From Phycisphaerales bacterium (GTDB lineage: Bacteria > Planctomycetota > Phycisphaerae > Phycisphaerales > UBA1924): 64,000 nt of DNA. Within the stretch, counting starts at the first letter, position 1, and every line of letters begins with the position of its first letter. Shown piece after piece: positions 17,074-26,367 of this stretch. Location: positions 148,122 to 212,121 of the forward strand of contig JAHDXL010000004.1 of NCBI GenBank assembly GCA_023382935.1. The letters run 5' to 3'. Below the pieces are notes generated by a model. That model had not been told where the DNA came from and did not search any database. It saw only the letters and a list, made by a program, of their open reading frames with translations. Both the position numbers and the translations under genes were made by a program.

Positions 17074-17661
17074 TCACTCCTGCGACTCCGCGGGCTGAGC
17101 GCTGGCGTCCGCCGGGTTGATCGACGGCTCGGACGGAGGAACCACGACGTAGTTCAGTTCCGGTGGTTCGACCACGCCGATGGACCACGGCTGGATCATC
17201 TCGACCCACCACTTGTTGATACCGCCTTCGAGCCAGACGGTCATGCCCTGGTAGGTCGGCTGCCCGCTGGGAATCGGGCCGAGTTCGAGGACAGGGCGGA
17301 TGATGTCGACCTTGGCGTTGGTGCCGCGCACCCAGACCCGCCCGACGTGATAGATCGGCAGATGCTCGCTGCGCGGGGTCAGGTCCATCGCGTCGGGGCC
17401 CAGCGCGGCCATGATTTCCTCGCGCCCCGTGGGAGTGAGTCCCACGGGCAGGTTCACAGCATAGGGCCCGGCGTCCCGTGGGTGATATTTGGCGACCACG
17501 GCCTTGATCGACTCGGCCACCACGGGGCGCACATGAATGAAGTTTGGACTGCTCGGTGCAGCGCCCTGGACCTTGGGATACGACGAATAGCCCACGCATC
17601 CCAGCAAGCCGAGGATCGCACCGGCCACCAGCATCCAGCCCAGCCGTGTTCTTGCTTGCAC
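17074..17661 (-). CDS. Putative lipoprotein
   Basis: The 195-residue protein starts at GTG 17661 with GGAGG six bases upstream. It carries a lipoprotein signal (GAILGLLGC, lipidated C22). The mature part has no domain I recognise; it contains VWVRGTNAKVDIIRPVLEL and MTVWLEGGINKWWVEM and ends in a proline- and alanine-rich tail. It is co-directional with pyrB and divergent from ubiX. Function is unknown, with an envelope location expected. Confidence 0.75.
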   Translation of the reverse strand: MQARTRLGWMLVAGAILGLLGCVGYSSYPKVQGAAPSSPNFIHVRPVVAESIKAVVAKYHPRDAGPYAVNLPVGLTPTGREEIMAALGPDAMDLTPRSEHLPIYHVGRVWVRGTNAKVDIIRPVLELGPIPSGQPTYQGMTVWLEGGINKWWVEMIQPWSIGVVEPPELNYVVVPPSEPSINPADASAQPAESQE

Positions 17662-17737
17662 GCTTGTCCTCCGCGTCAACCTCCACACTGTACCCCGGCC
17701 CGGGGGCCTTCGTCGCCGACTACCATTCCGACCACCC

Positions 17738-18415
17738 ATGCCGCAGCAGCGTCCCATTCGCCCGATTGTCGTGGGCATCACCGGCGCCTCCGGGGCTGCC
17801 TATGCCATTCGCCTGCTCGAACTCCTTCTCGCCTCCGGGCGCCAGGTGCATCTCGTGGTCAGCGAGTACGGGCGACAGTTGCTGGCCGACGAAGCGGGGG
17901 TGCGCCGACTCGACCTGGAATCCTTGCTCCCCCATGTTTTCGGGGATGGCGAAGCGCCGGTCGGGCTGGTGCGCCGGCCCGCGCCGACCGATGCGGATCT
18001 TTGGCGTGGGCGGCTTGTCATTCACCCCAACAAGGATGTCGGTGCCGTCATCGCCTCGGGCAGTTTCCTGCATGACGGAATGGTCATTCTCCCGTGTTCG
18101 AGCACCACGCTGGGGGCGGTCGCGACCGGCTCGGGGAGCAATCTGCTCTCGCGTGCCGCGGCCGTGACGCTCAAGGAGCGTCGCCCGCTGATCGTGTGCC
18201 ACCGCGAGACGCCGCTGAACCTGATCGACATCGAGAACATGCGAACACTCGCGCTGGCGGGCGCGGTCGTGTGCCCAACCAACCCGGGCCTGTACCTGCT
18301 TCCCGGGAGCGTGCCGGAGATCGTGGACTTCATGGTCGGGAAGGTGCTCGACCTGCTGGGCATCGAGCACGATCTCAAGACGCGGTGGGAGCAGCGCGGG
18401 AAAAACGCGATTTGA
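17738..18415 (+). CDS. ubiX: UbiX-family flavin prenyltransferase
   Basis: This 225-residue flavoprotein makes prenylated FMN for UbiD-type decarboxylases. Motifs are VVGITGASGAAYAIRLLE (FMN loop), VSEYGRQLL, ILPCSSTTLGAVATGSGSNL and the catalytic RETPLN region. The N-terminus is a few residues longer than in E. coli, and there is a ~15-residue extension before HPNKDVGA. No ubiD partner is in the window. Confidence 0.93.
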   Translation: MPQQRPIRPIVVGITGASGAAYAIRLLELLLASGRQVHLVVSEYGRQLLADEAGVRRLDLESLLPHVFGDGEAPVGLVRRPAPTDADLWRGRLVIHPNKDVGAVIASGSFLHDGMVILPCSSTTLGAVATGSGSNLLSRAAAVTLKERRPLIVCHRETPLNLIDIENMRTLALAGAVVCPTNPGLYLLPGSVPEIVDFMVGKVLDLLGIEHDLKTRWEQRGKNAI

Positions 18416-18494
18416 ACAGTGGCGATGCCCTTGCGGCGTCATTGCGGTCGCACACCTCTCCCCCGCGGCAGAGACGTTAGATGACACTGCAGCA

Positions 18495-21400
18495 TCAGTT
18501 CTTCTTGGTGAACTTGCGACGGTCGTTCTTGTTGAGTTCGATGGCCATGCCCCCGGCGTAGATCACGCTAGTGCTTCCAAGCAGGCCCGTCACGTCGCGC
18601 ACCAGTTCGGGCGTCAGGACCACCCTGGACATCTGCCTGGGCTCCATGATGACGCTGCTGGTGGGCGTTTGAACGACGAACTCAACCGGTGAGGGGGCAA
18701 CCCGTTCGGCTTCGTCGACTGCGGGTGCGGCGATGTGTCGTTCGAGCGTATCGCGCAGGCGGCCGAGCGTCTGTTTCGAAGCGCCGTTGAGAACCGCATC
18801 GCGGATCACCAGCGTCACCGTGCCGCGCTCCTTGGGCATGCCGTCAATTGGCACGAGGCGATCGACGATGATCTGCGGATCGCCGCGCGAGTGATCGACG
18901 CGCCCGGAAACGAAGAAGGGCTCCCCGCTCTCGAAGATGTGCCCGAACTGCTCGTAGGTATCCGGGAAGAGCACCGCCTCAGCCGTGCCGCCGGTGTCCT
19001 CGATGGTGACGATGGCCATCTTCTTGCCGGCGTTGCGCCCGTTGCGGCTGACGATGGTGCGCACGCTCTGGGCCATCGCGCCGATCAGAACGCGCCGGTC
19101 CTGCGGGAAGTCCTTGAGCGTCGCCAGATCACATGACGCGAAGGCGCGCACCCAAGCCGACCAGCGCTCGAGCGGGTGACTGGAAATGTAGAATCCCAGC
19201 GTGTCCTTCTCCTGCCTGAGCGTTTCGCTCTCCGACCAAGACTGCGCCCTGGCCAGCGTGACCGGTACCGGAGCGGCGGCCGCGGGCGAGGCCTCGGGCG
19301 CTCCGAACAGCGACACCTGCCCGGCGGCGCGGTCCGCGGCTGCGGCCTGCCCTGCGCTGACGGCCTGCTCGATGGTCGCGACCATCGCGGCGCGATGGGC
19401 ACGCCCATGCACGGTGTCGAACGCCCCGGCCTTGACCAGCGACTCGATCGTCGCCTTGTTCACGATCGTGGATGGCACGCGCTCGCAGAAGTCGAACAGT
19501 GACAAGAAAGGCTTCCGCTCTGCCGTCGTGCCATGGGGCCTCTTGGCGTTCGTGCCATCCCGCTCGGCAATGATGCCCTCGATCGCCTTCTCACCCGCCC
19601 CTTTGATGGCCCGAAGCCCGAAGCGGATGTGCCCGTGCAGACTGTCGCGCGGCTCGCCCGGGTCGAAGGCCACGGTGAAACTCGCGTGCGAGATGTTCAC
19701 GTCGGGCGGGCGCACCTCGATGCCCATCGTCCCGTCGATGCGGCGCGTCTTGCGGCAGTCCTCCAAATACGGAATCCAGTCGCCCACCTTCTGCGCCTGG
19801 CTCTCGTAGGTCAGAAACGCGGCCATGTACTGCGCGGGGAAGTAGGTCTTCAGATAGGCCGTCTGATACGCCACGATGGCATAACCGGTCGAGTGGCTCT
19901 TGTTGAAGCCGTAGCCGGCGAACTTGAGGATGAGTTCGAACAGTTCTTCGGCCTTTTGCGCGCTCAGCCCCTTGGACACCGCACCCTCGACGAACCTGGG
20001 GCGGTTGGCATCGATCACCTTCTCCTTCTTCTTGCTGATCGCCTTGATGAGCGAGTAGGCGGCGCGCAGCGGGATGCCGCCCAGTTCATGCACGATCTGC
20101 ATGACCTGTTCTTGGTACACCATGACGCCATACGTCTCGGCCGTAAACTTGTCGGCGATCGGATGCACCTGCGGCACGCGGTCGAGCCCGTGCTTGCGCC
20201 GGTTGTAGTCGGGGATAAGGTCCATCGGGCCGGGGCGGAAGAGCGCGTTGGCGGCGATGAGGTCTTCGAGCCGGTCGGGCTTCATCTCGATGAGCAGCCG
20301 CCGCATGCCGCCCGATTCAAACTGGAACACGCCGGTGGTGTCGCCTCGCTGGAACAGTTCGAACACACGCGGGTCGTCGTAGGTGAGCCGGTCGAGATCG
20401 AGCGGATGGGCGATTCCTTCCCCGCTTCGCCGTTCCGTCGCCTGGTCGTTTCGGCCGCGCCCCACGGCCTGCCACACCGCCTCCTCCGGCAGCGTCTCCC
20501 GGATCAGTTTCTTCGCCCGCTCAATGATCGAGAGCGTGCGCAGCCCGAGGAAGTCCATCTTCAGCAGTCCAACCTTTTCGCACGTCGGCCCATCCCACTG
20601 CGTGACGATTTCATGCTCGCCGGCGCCAGACTGCTTGTAGAGTGGGACGATTTCGTGAAGCGGGCGCGTGGCGACGATGACGCCGGCCGCGTGCACTGAA
20701 CAGTGCCGCGCCTGTCCTTCGAGCACACGCGCGTTGCCAATGAGTTGCTCGACGCGCTCGGATGTAACCTGCTGGTCGTCCGGTAGATCCCTGTTGATCG
20801 CTTCCATCGCGCGAGTCTCGCGACGCACCAGCGCGGCGAAATCCGGCTCGCTCTCGATAGCGCCGTCGATGGTGATGTTCAGCGTCTCGGGGATGAGTTT
20901 GGCGATGCGGTCGGCCACCGGCAGAGAGACGCCCAGCACGCGGGCGCAGTCGCGGATCGCGGCGCGGGCCTTCATCGTTCCAAATGTGATGATCTGTGCG
21001 ACGTGCCCGTACTTCTCGCGGACGTAGTCAATCACGTCGCCGCGCCCGTCCTGGCACAGGTCGATGTCGATGTCGGGGTATTCGCTGCGGTCTGGGTCCG
21101 TGAAGCGCTCGAACAGCAGCCCGTAGCGCACCGGGCAGGCGTTGGACAGGCCGAGCACGTAGCCGACCATGGTGCCAACGCCCGATCCGCGCGCGTTGGC
21201 CGGAATGCCGCGCTGCCGACCCCAGTTCACAAAGTCCCACACGATCAGGAAGTAGGCGCTGATGTTTTTGTCGGCCAGGATCGTCAGTTCCCGGTTCAGT
21301 CGCGCCCACTTGTCAAACGCCGGGATGTCAACCCCCTCGTCGCCGCGTCGCTTCCCGGCCTCGTCGCTTCCCTCCACCGCGTCGTGCCTGTGGTCGAGGA

Positions 21401-22628
21401 TGGACGGGCCATAACGCCACACCATGCCCGCCTCGGCCAGTTGACGCAGCGCCCGGTCGCAGTCACTCTTGAGCGCCGACTGACTGAGCGCCGGATCGTC
21501 GGCCGGTTCGAGCACGAAGCGCGCGCACAGATCCTTGAACCACTCCGTCAGGTCGCCCGCGTACTTCGCGTCCTCGTGCCGGGGCAGTTCGCCCTTCTTC
21601 GGCACGCGCACGCGCACCACCGGCGCGTGACTGGCCCCCAGCGGCAGTTCGACCTGGCAGCGCTCGGCGATCAGCACCGTGTTGGCCAGCGCCTCAACGC
21701 CGGCACCCGCCCAGTCGCCCTCGTTGTAATCCGGTCCGGCGAAGATCGCGTGCATCTGCTCGGGGCTCTTGACGTACAACTCGGGCGTGTAGCGCAGGCG
21801 GTCCTGCTCCCACTTGCTCTTGTTCATCGAGATGCAGATGAGCGTATCGTGGGCGTCATGGTCCTCGGCCCGCAGGAAGTGCGAGTCATTGTCACACACC
21901 AGCGGCAGGTCGAGTTCCCGCGCCAACCGCACCAGGTGCCGGTTGATTGCGTTCTGCTCCGGCACATGGTGCTGCAACTCCACGTAGAAGCGCGGGAGCA
22001 TCCCGTCTCTGTCGAGCGCGCCCAGCCCCGCCCACCTGTCGGGCTCGGCGGGGCGATAGGGCGCGAACGCCTGCCGGTGCCACCGCGCAACCTCCACCGC
22101 GTGGTCCCAGTGCGTCTGCTCGCGCGTGTTCTCGTAGCGCAGCAGGTGGAGGGCCAGTTCCGACCCAAGGTGCCCGTTGATCGCGATCAGACCCTCGGCG
22201 TGCGAGGCAAGAATCTCGCGGTCCATGCGCGGCTTGTAGTAGAAACCAGTGAGATACGCCTCCGAGCACAGGTACATCAGGTTCTGCCATCCGGTCTCGT
22301 TCTCGGCCAGCAGCACCAGGTGATACCCCCCGTCGGCCACGCCGGTGTGGGTGCGGTCGCGCCGGTCTCCCGGGGCGACGTAGGCCTCAACGCCGAGGAT
22401 CGGTTTGATGCCCGCAGTCCTGGCCTTGTCGTAGAAACTGACCGCGGCGTGCAGGTTCCCGTGATCGGTTACGGCGACGGCAGACATGCCCAGTTCGGCA
22501 ACGCGGGCGATGAGCCGGTCGAGCCGGTTCCCCCCATCGAGCAGCGAGTACTCGCTATGCAGATGGAGGTGGACGAATCCGGGCGCGCGCGGCGCGACGA
22601 TGTCAGAACTGGTGGTGGGTTTCGACAA
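18495..22628 (-). CDS. dnaE: DNA polymerase III alpha subunit
   Basis: The 1377-residue protein is the replicative polymerase. The PHP domain opens with FVHLHLHSEYSLLDG (residues 18-32). The palm has GSGVG (481-485) and catalytic PDIDIDL (518-524), then FQFESGGMRRLL and FNKSHSTGYAIVAYQTAYLK. An OB domain (VTIEDTGGTAEAVLFPD) and a C-terminal tail follow. TTG 22628 is the start that keeps the PHP motif near the N-terminus. It is longer than E. coli DnaE (1160), partly from three short charged insertions at about 21321-21398, 20403-20465 and 19509-19565, encoded by purine-rich repetitive DNA on the coding strand. Confidence 0.95.
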   Translation of the reverse strand: MSKPTTSSDIVAPRAPGFVHLHLHSEYSLLDGGNRLDRLIARVAELGMSAVAVTDHGNLHAAVSFYDKARTAGIKPILGVEAYVAPGDRRDRTHTGVADGGYHLVLLAENETGWQNLMYLCSEAYLTGFYYKPRMDREILASHAEGLIAINGHLGSELALHLLRYENTREQTHWDHAVEVARWHRQAFAPYRPAEPDRWAGLGALDRDGMLPRFYVELQHHVPEQNAINRHLVRLARELDLPLVCDNDSHFLRAEDHDAHDTLICISMNKSKWEQDRLRYTPELYVKSPEQMHAIFAGPDYNEGDWAGAGVEALANTVLIAERCQVELPLGASHAPVVRVRVPKKGELPRHEDAKYAGDLTEWFKDLCARFVLEPADDPALSQSALKSDCDRALRQLAEAGMVWRYGPSILDHRHDAVEGSDEAGKRRGDEGVDIPAFDKWARLNRELTILADKNISAYFLIVWDFVNWGRQRGIPANARGSGVGTMVGYVLGLSNACPVRYGLLFERFTDPDRSEYPDIDIDLCQDGRGDVIDYVREKYGHVAQIITFGTMKARAAIRDCARVLGVSLPVADRIAKLIPETLNITIDGAIESEPDFAALVRRETRAMEAINRDLPDDQQVTSERVEQLIGNARVLEGQARHCSVHAAGVIVATRPLHEIVPLYKQSGAGEHEIVTQWDGPTCEKVGLLKMDFLGLRTLSIIERAKKLIRETLPEEAVWQAVGRGRNDQATERRSGEGIAHPLDLDRLTYDDPRVFELFQRGDTTGVFQFESGGMRRLLIEMKPDRLEDLIAANALFRPGPMDLIPDYNRRKHGLDRVPQVHPIADKFTAETYGVMVYQEQVMQIVHELGGIPLRAAYSLIKAISKKKEKVIDANRPRFVEGAVSKGLSAQKAEELFELILKFAGYGFNKSHSTGYAIVAYQTAYLKTYFPAQYMAAFLTYESQAQKVGDWIPYLEDCRKTRRIDGTMGIEVRPPDVNISHASFTVAFDPGEPRDSLHGHIRFGLRAIKGAGEKAIEGIIAERDGTNAKRPHGTTAERKPFLSLFDFCERVPSTIVNKATIESLVKAGAFDTVHGRAHRAAMVATIEQAVSAGQAAAADRAAGQVSLFGAPEASPAAAAPVPVTLARAQSWSESETLRQEKDTLGFYISSHPLERWSAWVRAFASCDLATLKDFPQDRRVLIGAMAQSVRTIVSRNGRNAGKKMAIVTIEDTGGTAEAVLFPDTYEQFGHIFESGEPFFVSGRVDHSRGDPQIIVDRLVPIDGMPKERGTVTLVIRDAVLNGASKQTLGRLRDTLERHIAAPAVDEAERVAPSPVEFVVQTPTSSVIMEPRQMSRVVLTPELVRDVTGLLGSTSVIYAGGMAIELNKNDRRKFTKKN

Positions 22629-22648
22629 GCCTACTACCTGTGGTGTGA

Positions 22649-22664
22649 GGGCATCCGGCTTGCA
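22649..22664 (+). promoter_or_regulatory. Weak candidate sigma-54 promoter upstream of the PEP-CTERM-like gene
   Basis: GGGCATCCGGCTTGCA has GG and GC at exact -24/-12 spacing and matches 9 of 12 fixed consensus positions. It would give a leader of ~240 bases before ATG 22916. The rest of the 287-base gap between dnaE and that gene shows nothing else I can name. Confidence 0.25.
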
Positions 22665-22915
22665 TTGTACCGCGCGACGTCGCAGTCGCCGTCGCTTGCG
22701 ACAACCTATCCACGCCAGGGCCCATAACGCTCCCGAACGCCGGGCCGGACGCCCGCACAGATTCGCCGAGTTGACGACTCAGTTTTCGCACGCGGCATGA
22801 CCGGGCGCGAGGCGGACAGCACCCACCCAAATCGGTTGGAGACTTCGCATGTGGATTGGACATTCCTGGTGTCCACGCCGCGGTGCGGCGCACATCAAGA
22901 ACAGGAGTGACACGA

Positions 22916-23587
22916 ATGAAGACTTTCGCTTTCGTCTCGTTGACCGCCATCGCTGCCGCTGTTGTTTCCGCCGACACGGTGCAGATGCAGTTTGGTGGCG
23001 TGTCGCGGGGGTCCAACGTCTCGATTCGCGTGAACGGCGGGTCGAGCACCAACGTGTTCGCCGGGAGTGTGATCCACAACATCGACACCATTCGTACCGT
23101 GACGTACTGCATCGATCCCGATCAGTGGGCGGCCAAGGGAACCAACGTGTTCGAGAAGACGGCGCTTGAGGTGGCGCTGTCGCATCGCTCGTTCAGCGCC
23201 GACAAGGCCGACGCCATCGCCAGACTCGCTAAGGTCGCTGGGCAGGACATCTGGAGCGAAACCGCGGCGAACGACTTGGCTTCGGCGTTCCAGTTGGCGG
23301 TGTGGGAGGTGATCATGGACTACAACCCCGGATCGGGTCCGGGCGTCCTGAGCCTTGCCTCCGGCAACTTCCGTGCGGCCGGCGTGAACAGTTCGGCCCT
23401 CTCGGGTTCGATCAGCAGCCTCGTCGCCCAACTGTTCAGCGGCATGCAGTCGGTGACGGGCAACCCCAATCACTATGTCGCGTTTACCAACCGTTCGCAC
23501 CAGGATTTCATGACTCAGGTTCCTGCTCCGGGCGCGGCCGTGCTTGCTCTCATGGGGCTTCCGCTCATGGCCACCCGCAAGCGCTGA
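22916..23587 (+). CDS. PEP-CTERM-like secreted protein (VPAPG variant)
   Basis: This 223-residue protein has a signal peptide (MKTFAFVSLTAIAAAVVSA) and a C-terminal sorting signal made of VPAPGAA, a hydrophobic stretch (VLALMGLPLMA) and the basic end TRKR. That is the three-part design of PEP-CTERM proteins handled by exosortase, with the PAPG variant. The middle has AFQLAVWEVIMDYN, typical of secreted PEP-CTERM proteins, and no enzyme motif. AGGAG lies eight bases before ATG 22916. No exosortase gene is in the window. Confidence 0.85.
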   Translation: MKTFAFVSLTAIAAAVVSADTVQMQFGGVSRGSNVSIRVNGGSSTNVFAGSVIHNIDTIRTVTYCIDPDQWAAKGTNVFEKTALEVALSHRSFSADKADAIARLAKVAGQDIWSETAANDLASAFQLAVWEVIMDYNPGSGPGVLSLASGNFRAAGVNSSALSGSISSLVAQLFSGMQSVTGNPNHYVAFTNRSHQDFMTQVPAPGAAVLALMGLPLMATRKR

Positions 23588-23612
23588 GCGTTTCGCGGCC
23601 TAGCATGACGGA

Positions 23613-23921
23613 ATGCCGTCGTGGAACGAGCATTCCAGCCGATTCACCCACGCGGCGGGCGACAGCGTCCGCCGCGTCTTTGTTTTCGCAGGTCAGCGTC
23701 CCGGCCTTCTTACCCGCATCGTGATGCTGGGGGCGGTGCTGGCGCTGTTCACCATCGCTCTGATCATCCTCGTCCCGTTCCTGGTGATCGGTGCCGTCGT
23801 CGTCGGATTCCTGTGGGTGAGCGCGCAAGTGCGCGCCGTATTCGGACGGGCCCACGCCCCGGGGGGAGCGCTCGATCGGCGGAGAAACGTCCGGGTCATC
23901 CAGCGCGACGATTCGCCGTGA
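23613..23921 (+). CDS. Small membrane protein of unknown function
   Basis: The 102-residue product has a basic N-terminus and a long hydrophobic segment (about 35-70, IVMLGAVLALFTIALIILVP then FLVIGAVVVGFLWV), enough for one or two membrane helices, and an Arg-rich tail. Its 3' end overlaps the end of the convergent HAD gene by 26 bases. No family is recognised. Confidence 0.55.
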   Translation: MPSWNEHSSRFTHAAGDSVRRVFVFAGQRPGLLTRIVMLGAVLALFTIALIILVPFLVIGAVVVGFLWVSAQVRAVFGRAHAPGGALDRRRNVRVIQRDDSP

Positions 23922-24567
23922 GACCGAGGTCGATGCCCAGCGCCAGGAGGTGATGCTCGACCTGGGTAGCGGTGTCACCGAGCGGGTCGATCAGGCAGGC
24001 GCGCCATCCAGCCGAGCGGGCCCCTTCGATGTTCTCAGGCAGGTCGTCGAAAAAGACGATCTGCTCAGCCGACACGCCGAATCGCTCTCGCGCGGTGTGA
24101 TAAATCGCCATGTCAGGTTTGGCCAGTCCCAGTTCGTGGCTGGCCAGTCGCACCTTGAGTCGTGCGGCCGCGGCGAATCCGCCCGCGCCGGTGTGCTGGC
24201 GCGCCCAGTGCGAAGCGTTGGTGTTGCTGAGCAGGGCGGTGGTGATACCGTCGGTTGCATTGAGTCGATCGATCACCGCGTCGATGCGCGGGTATTCCTC
24301 GATGAGCCAGGCGTCGTGTATGCAGCGGATCTGCTCGGGGGTGTACAGCCCGTCGCTCGCGTGCGCCACCTGCGCGAAAAAGTCGGCGCAGGCGAGGCGA
24401 CCGACCTGATGCTCGGCGTTGATGGCGCGCCGCCGCGCCATGGCTTCGGGCGTTCCGGCGGCCTCGTGAATCGGCAACCCCGCGCGCTCACATCCCTCGC
24501 GCCAGTTGCGGCAGATGCGGACGATCACGCCGCCCCAGTCAAAACACACCACGCGCACCTCAGGCAT
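23896..24567 (-). CDS. HAD-superfamily hydrolase, subfamily IA (YihX-like)
   Basis: The 223-residue protein has motif I CFDWGGVIV (nucleophile D10), motif II LLSNTN, K in LGLAKPDMAIY and motif IV IVFFDDLPENIEGA. The second aspartate of the usual DxD is glycine, as in the YihX/HAD-IA-v3 group (DxG). It is likely a phosphatase on a small sugar phosphate or nucleotide, and the substrate is unknown. Its start overlaps the truD stop by eight bases, so the two are coupled. Confidence 0.85.
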   Translation of the reverse strand: MPEVRVVCFDWGGVIVRICRNWREGCERAGLPIHEAAGTPEAMARRRAINAEHQVGRLACADFFAQVAHASDGLYTPEQIRCIHDAWLIEEYPRIDAVIDRLNATDGITTALLSNTNASHWARQHTGAGGFAAAARLKVRLASHELGLAKPDMAIYHTARERFGVSAEQIVFFDDLPENIEGARSAGWRACLIDPLGDTATQVEHHLLALGIDLGLTANRRAG

Positions 24568-25861
24568 CCGGCTCCTCCTCCACTCCTGTCTTCATGATCT
24601 CGCGAAGCACTTCGGTCGCAAAGGCGCCGCGCGGCAGGTCGAAGGCGCAGCGAACGTAGGGCCCGTGCTCGTCCAGCCCGCCTTCCACGTCTGGAGCCTT
24701 CAGTCGCACGCGCAAGGCCCGCCTCGCTCCCCCGGCCATCATGATTCCCGCCCGCTCGGCCGGCTCCAGATCCTCGGGCGAAAGCCCGAAGGCGCCGAGC
24801 GCCTCGAGTTCAACCTCGGCCACCCGCCCGCCCGCGCGCGGCATGCGCACGCCCCACAGCGGTCCCGATGGTGCCCACTCGAGGGCGCCGAAACGCTCCA
24901 GCAGCGCTGGATCGGGGTGCTCGCTCAGCAGCGTCAGCCCGGAACCATCTTCGCGCGTGAGCAGATCGCCGGGCAGCGGCTGTGCGAGCGTGCCGTCCGC
25001 CAGGCGCTGCTCCATCACCAGGTTGAACACCGCGGACTGGAAGGCCGAGATATAGAAGCCCTGATCCGAAAGCGGAACGCGCTCCAGGGCCTGCTCGGGC
25101 GACCTGCCGCGCGCCAGTTCGCGCAGCACGAGGCGCTCGACGCGGAACGAACCGGGCAGCGCCGAGGCCGCCTGCTTGAACTCGCTTCGCGCAAAGTGAT
25201 TCCACGCCTCTGCGTGCGGATCGGGCCCACCGGGAGACAGCATGGCTTCGACGGCCGCCCTGGCGTTGCCACGGAAGATCTCGCGACCCACGAGATGGTT
25301 GCGGTGCCGCACGCCGAAGCGCTGGATGCCAAATCGATTGGGGACGCCCATGCGCTCAAGCATGCGCAGGCAGCGGGCCGCCCGCGGGGCCGATGTCGGT
25401 TCGACGCCCCTGATGCGAATGACGAAGCGATTGCCGGCCAGGTCGCCGCGACGGAGTTTGCGATCGTGACGATCGGCCCAGAGCACGCTAATGTGCTCGT
25501 GGTCAATCATGCTGAAGTCGGCGAGGTCACGCCCGGGCGCGTGCACGCTGAAACGCTGGCGTGTGACGGCCACGCGGTCCTTCTGCCCGGCAAACCCGAT
25601 CGCATCACGCGACACTCCGAAGTGCTCGCACAGCACCCGCGCGACCTGTTCGGTCGTCAGGTTGACCTTCTGCACGAAGAGGAGGAAGTGCTCGCCCTCT
25701 CCGGCTGGCGGCGCCATCGGAATCTCCTCGACCACAAAGTCCTCCGGCCTCTGGCGGATGAGCCCGCCGATGCCCGCGATCTCGCCCGTCAGCCAGGTGC
25801 GCGGCTGTGCGAAGTGATCATGCTGGACAGCATGGTCCGGGTGGGAGAACGATCCGCTCAT
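24560..25861 (-). CDS. truD: tRNA pseudouridine(13) synthase
   Basis: The 433-residue protein converts U13 of tRNA-Glu type tRNAs to pseudouridine. The catalytic motif is FAGQKDRVAVTRQ with D95. Other family blocks are FVVEEIP, GNRFVIRIRGV, GVPNRFGIQRFGVR and FQSAVFN. Its ATG overlaps the stop of the DUF151 gene upstream (ATGA), and its end overlaps the HAD gene, so the three form a tight unit. Length is somewhat above the E. coli enzyme (349). Confidence 0.93.
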   Translation of the reverse strand: MSGSFSHPDHAVQHDHFAQPRTWLTGEIAGIGGLIRQRPEDFVVEEIPMAPPAGEGEHFLLFVQKVNLTTEQVARVLCEHFGVSRDAIGFAGQKDRVAVTRQRFSVHAPGRDLADFSMIDHEHISVLWADRHDRKLRRGDLAGNRFVIRIRGVEPTSAPRAARCLRMLERMGVPNRFGIQRFGVRHRNHLVGREIFRGNARAAVEAMLSPGGPDPHAEAWNHFARSEFKQAASALPGSFRVERLVLRELARGRSPEQALERVPLSDQGFYISAFQSAVFNLVMEQRLADGTLAQPLPGDLLTREDGSGLTLLSEHPDPALLERFGALEWAPSGPLWGVRMPRAGGRVAEVELEALGAFGLSPEDLEPAERAGIMMAGGARRALRVRLKAPDVEGGLDEHGPYVRCAFDLPRGAFATEVLREIMKTGVEEEPDA

Positions 25862-26316
25862 GTCTGTTCGCGCATCGCGCCCTCGAGCACGTGCTCTTCC
25901 ACGTAGATGGGCACCTGCTGGGCGATGCCCAGGGCAATCGCGTCGCTTGGGCGCGCGTCGATGTGCAGGCGCTCGCCCGATTCCTTGCGCACATCCAGTG
26001 TGGCGAAGAAGGTATGGTCGTCGAGGTCGGACACCGTGATCGACTCGAGCGTGGCGCCCAGTTCGGTCATCACGTTGGCCAGCAGGTCATGCGTCTGCGG
26101 GCGCTTGATCGGGATGTTCTTCAGGCGCCGGTCGATCGCCTGCGCCTCGGGCAGCCCGATGACGATGGGGAACTTGCGGGCCGACCGCAGTCGCTCATAG
26201 GCCTCGGCCTCGTCGAGCGGCTCGGTCGGAGGCGGCAGCACCTCGCGCAGTTCGATGATCTGGTAGTCGGCCAGTTCGCGGATGAGAATGCGAGCCAACT
26301 CCATGCGCACGGCCAT
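25858..26316 (-). CDS. Bifunctional nuclease family protein (DUF151)
   Basis: The 152-residue protein shows the DUF151 core: FPIVIGLPEAQAIDRRL, THDLLANVMTELGA, FFATLDV and the highly conserved IDARPSDAIALGI. Proteins of this family have been described with DNase and RNase activity, but the cellular role in bacteria is unclear. It precedes truD with an ATGA overlap. Confidence 0.9.
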   Translation of the reverse strand: MAVRMELARILIRELADYQIIELREVLPPPTEPLDEAEAYERLRSARKFPIVIGLPEAQAIDRRLKNIPIKRPQTHDLLANVMTELGATLESITVSDLDDHTFFATLDVRKESGERLHIDARPSDAIALGIAQQVPIYVEEHVLEGAMREQT

Positions 26317-26367
26317 TGGGAATCACCTCCGGGCCCGTGGGCATACTCGCGGGCAGACCGCCCCGAG

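Noticed and set aside
16094-17686. Extension of the pyrB frame to 530 codons
   Set aside because: The first ~205 codons overlap the lipoprotein gene in another frame and have no similarity; GTG 17071 has a proper ribosome site.
21003-22727. Long plus-strand open frame (574 codons) opposite dnaE
   Set aside because: It lies antisense to conserved polymerase domains, shows Arg/Pro/Val-rich composition typical of a GC-rich shadow frame, and has no recognisable motif.
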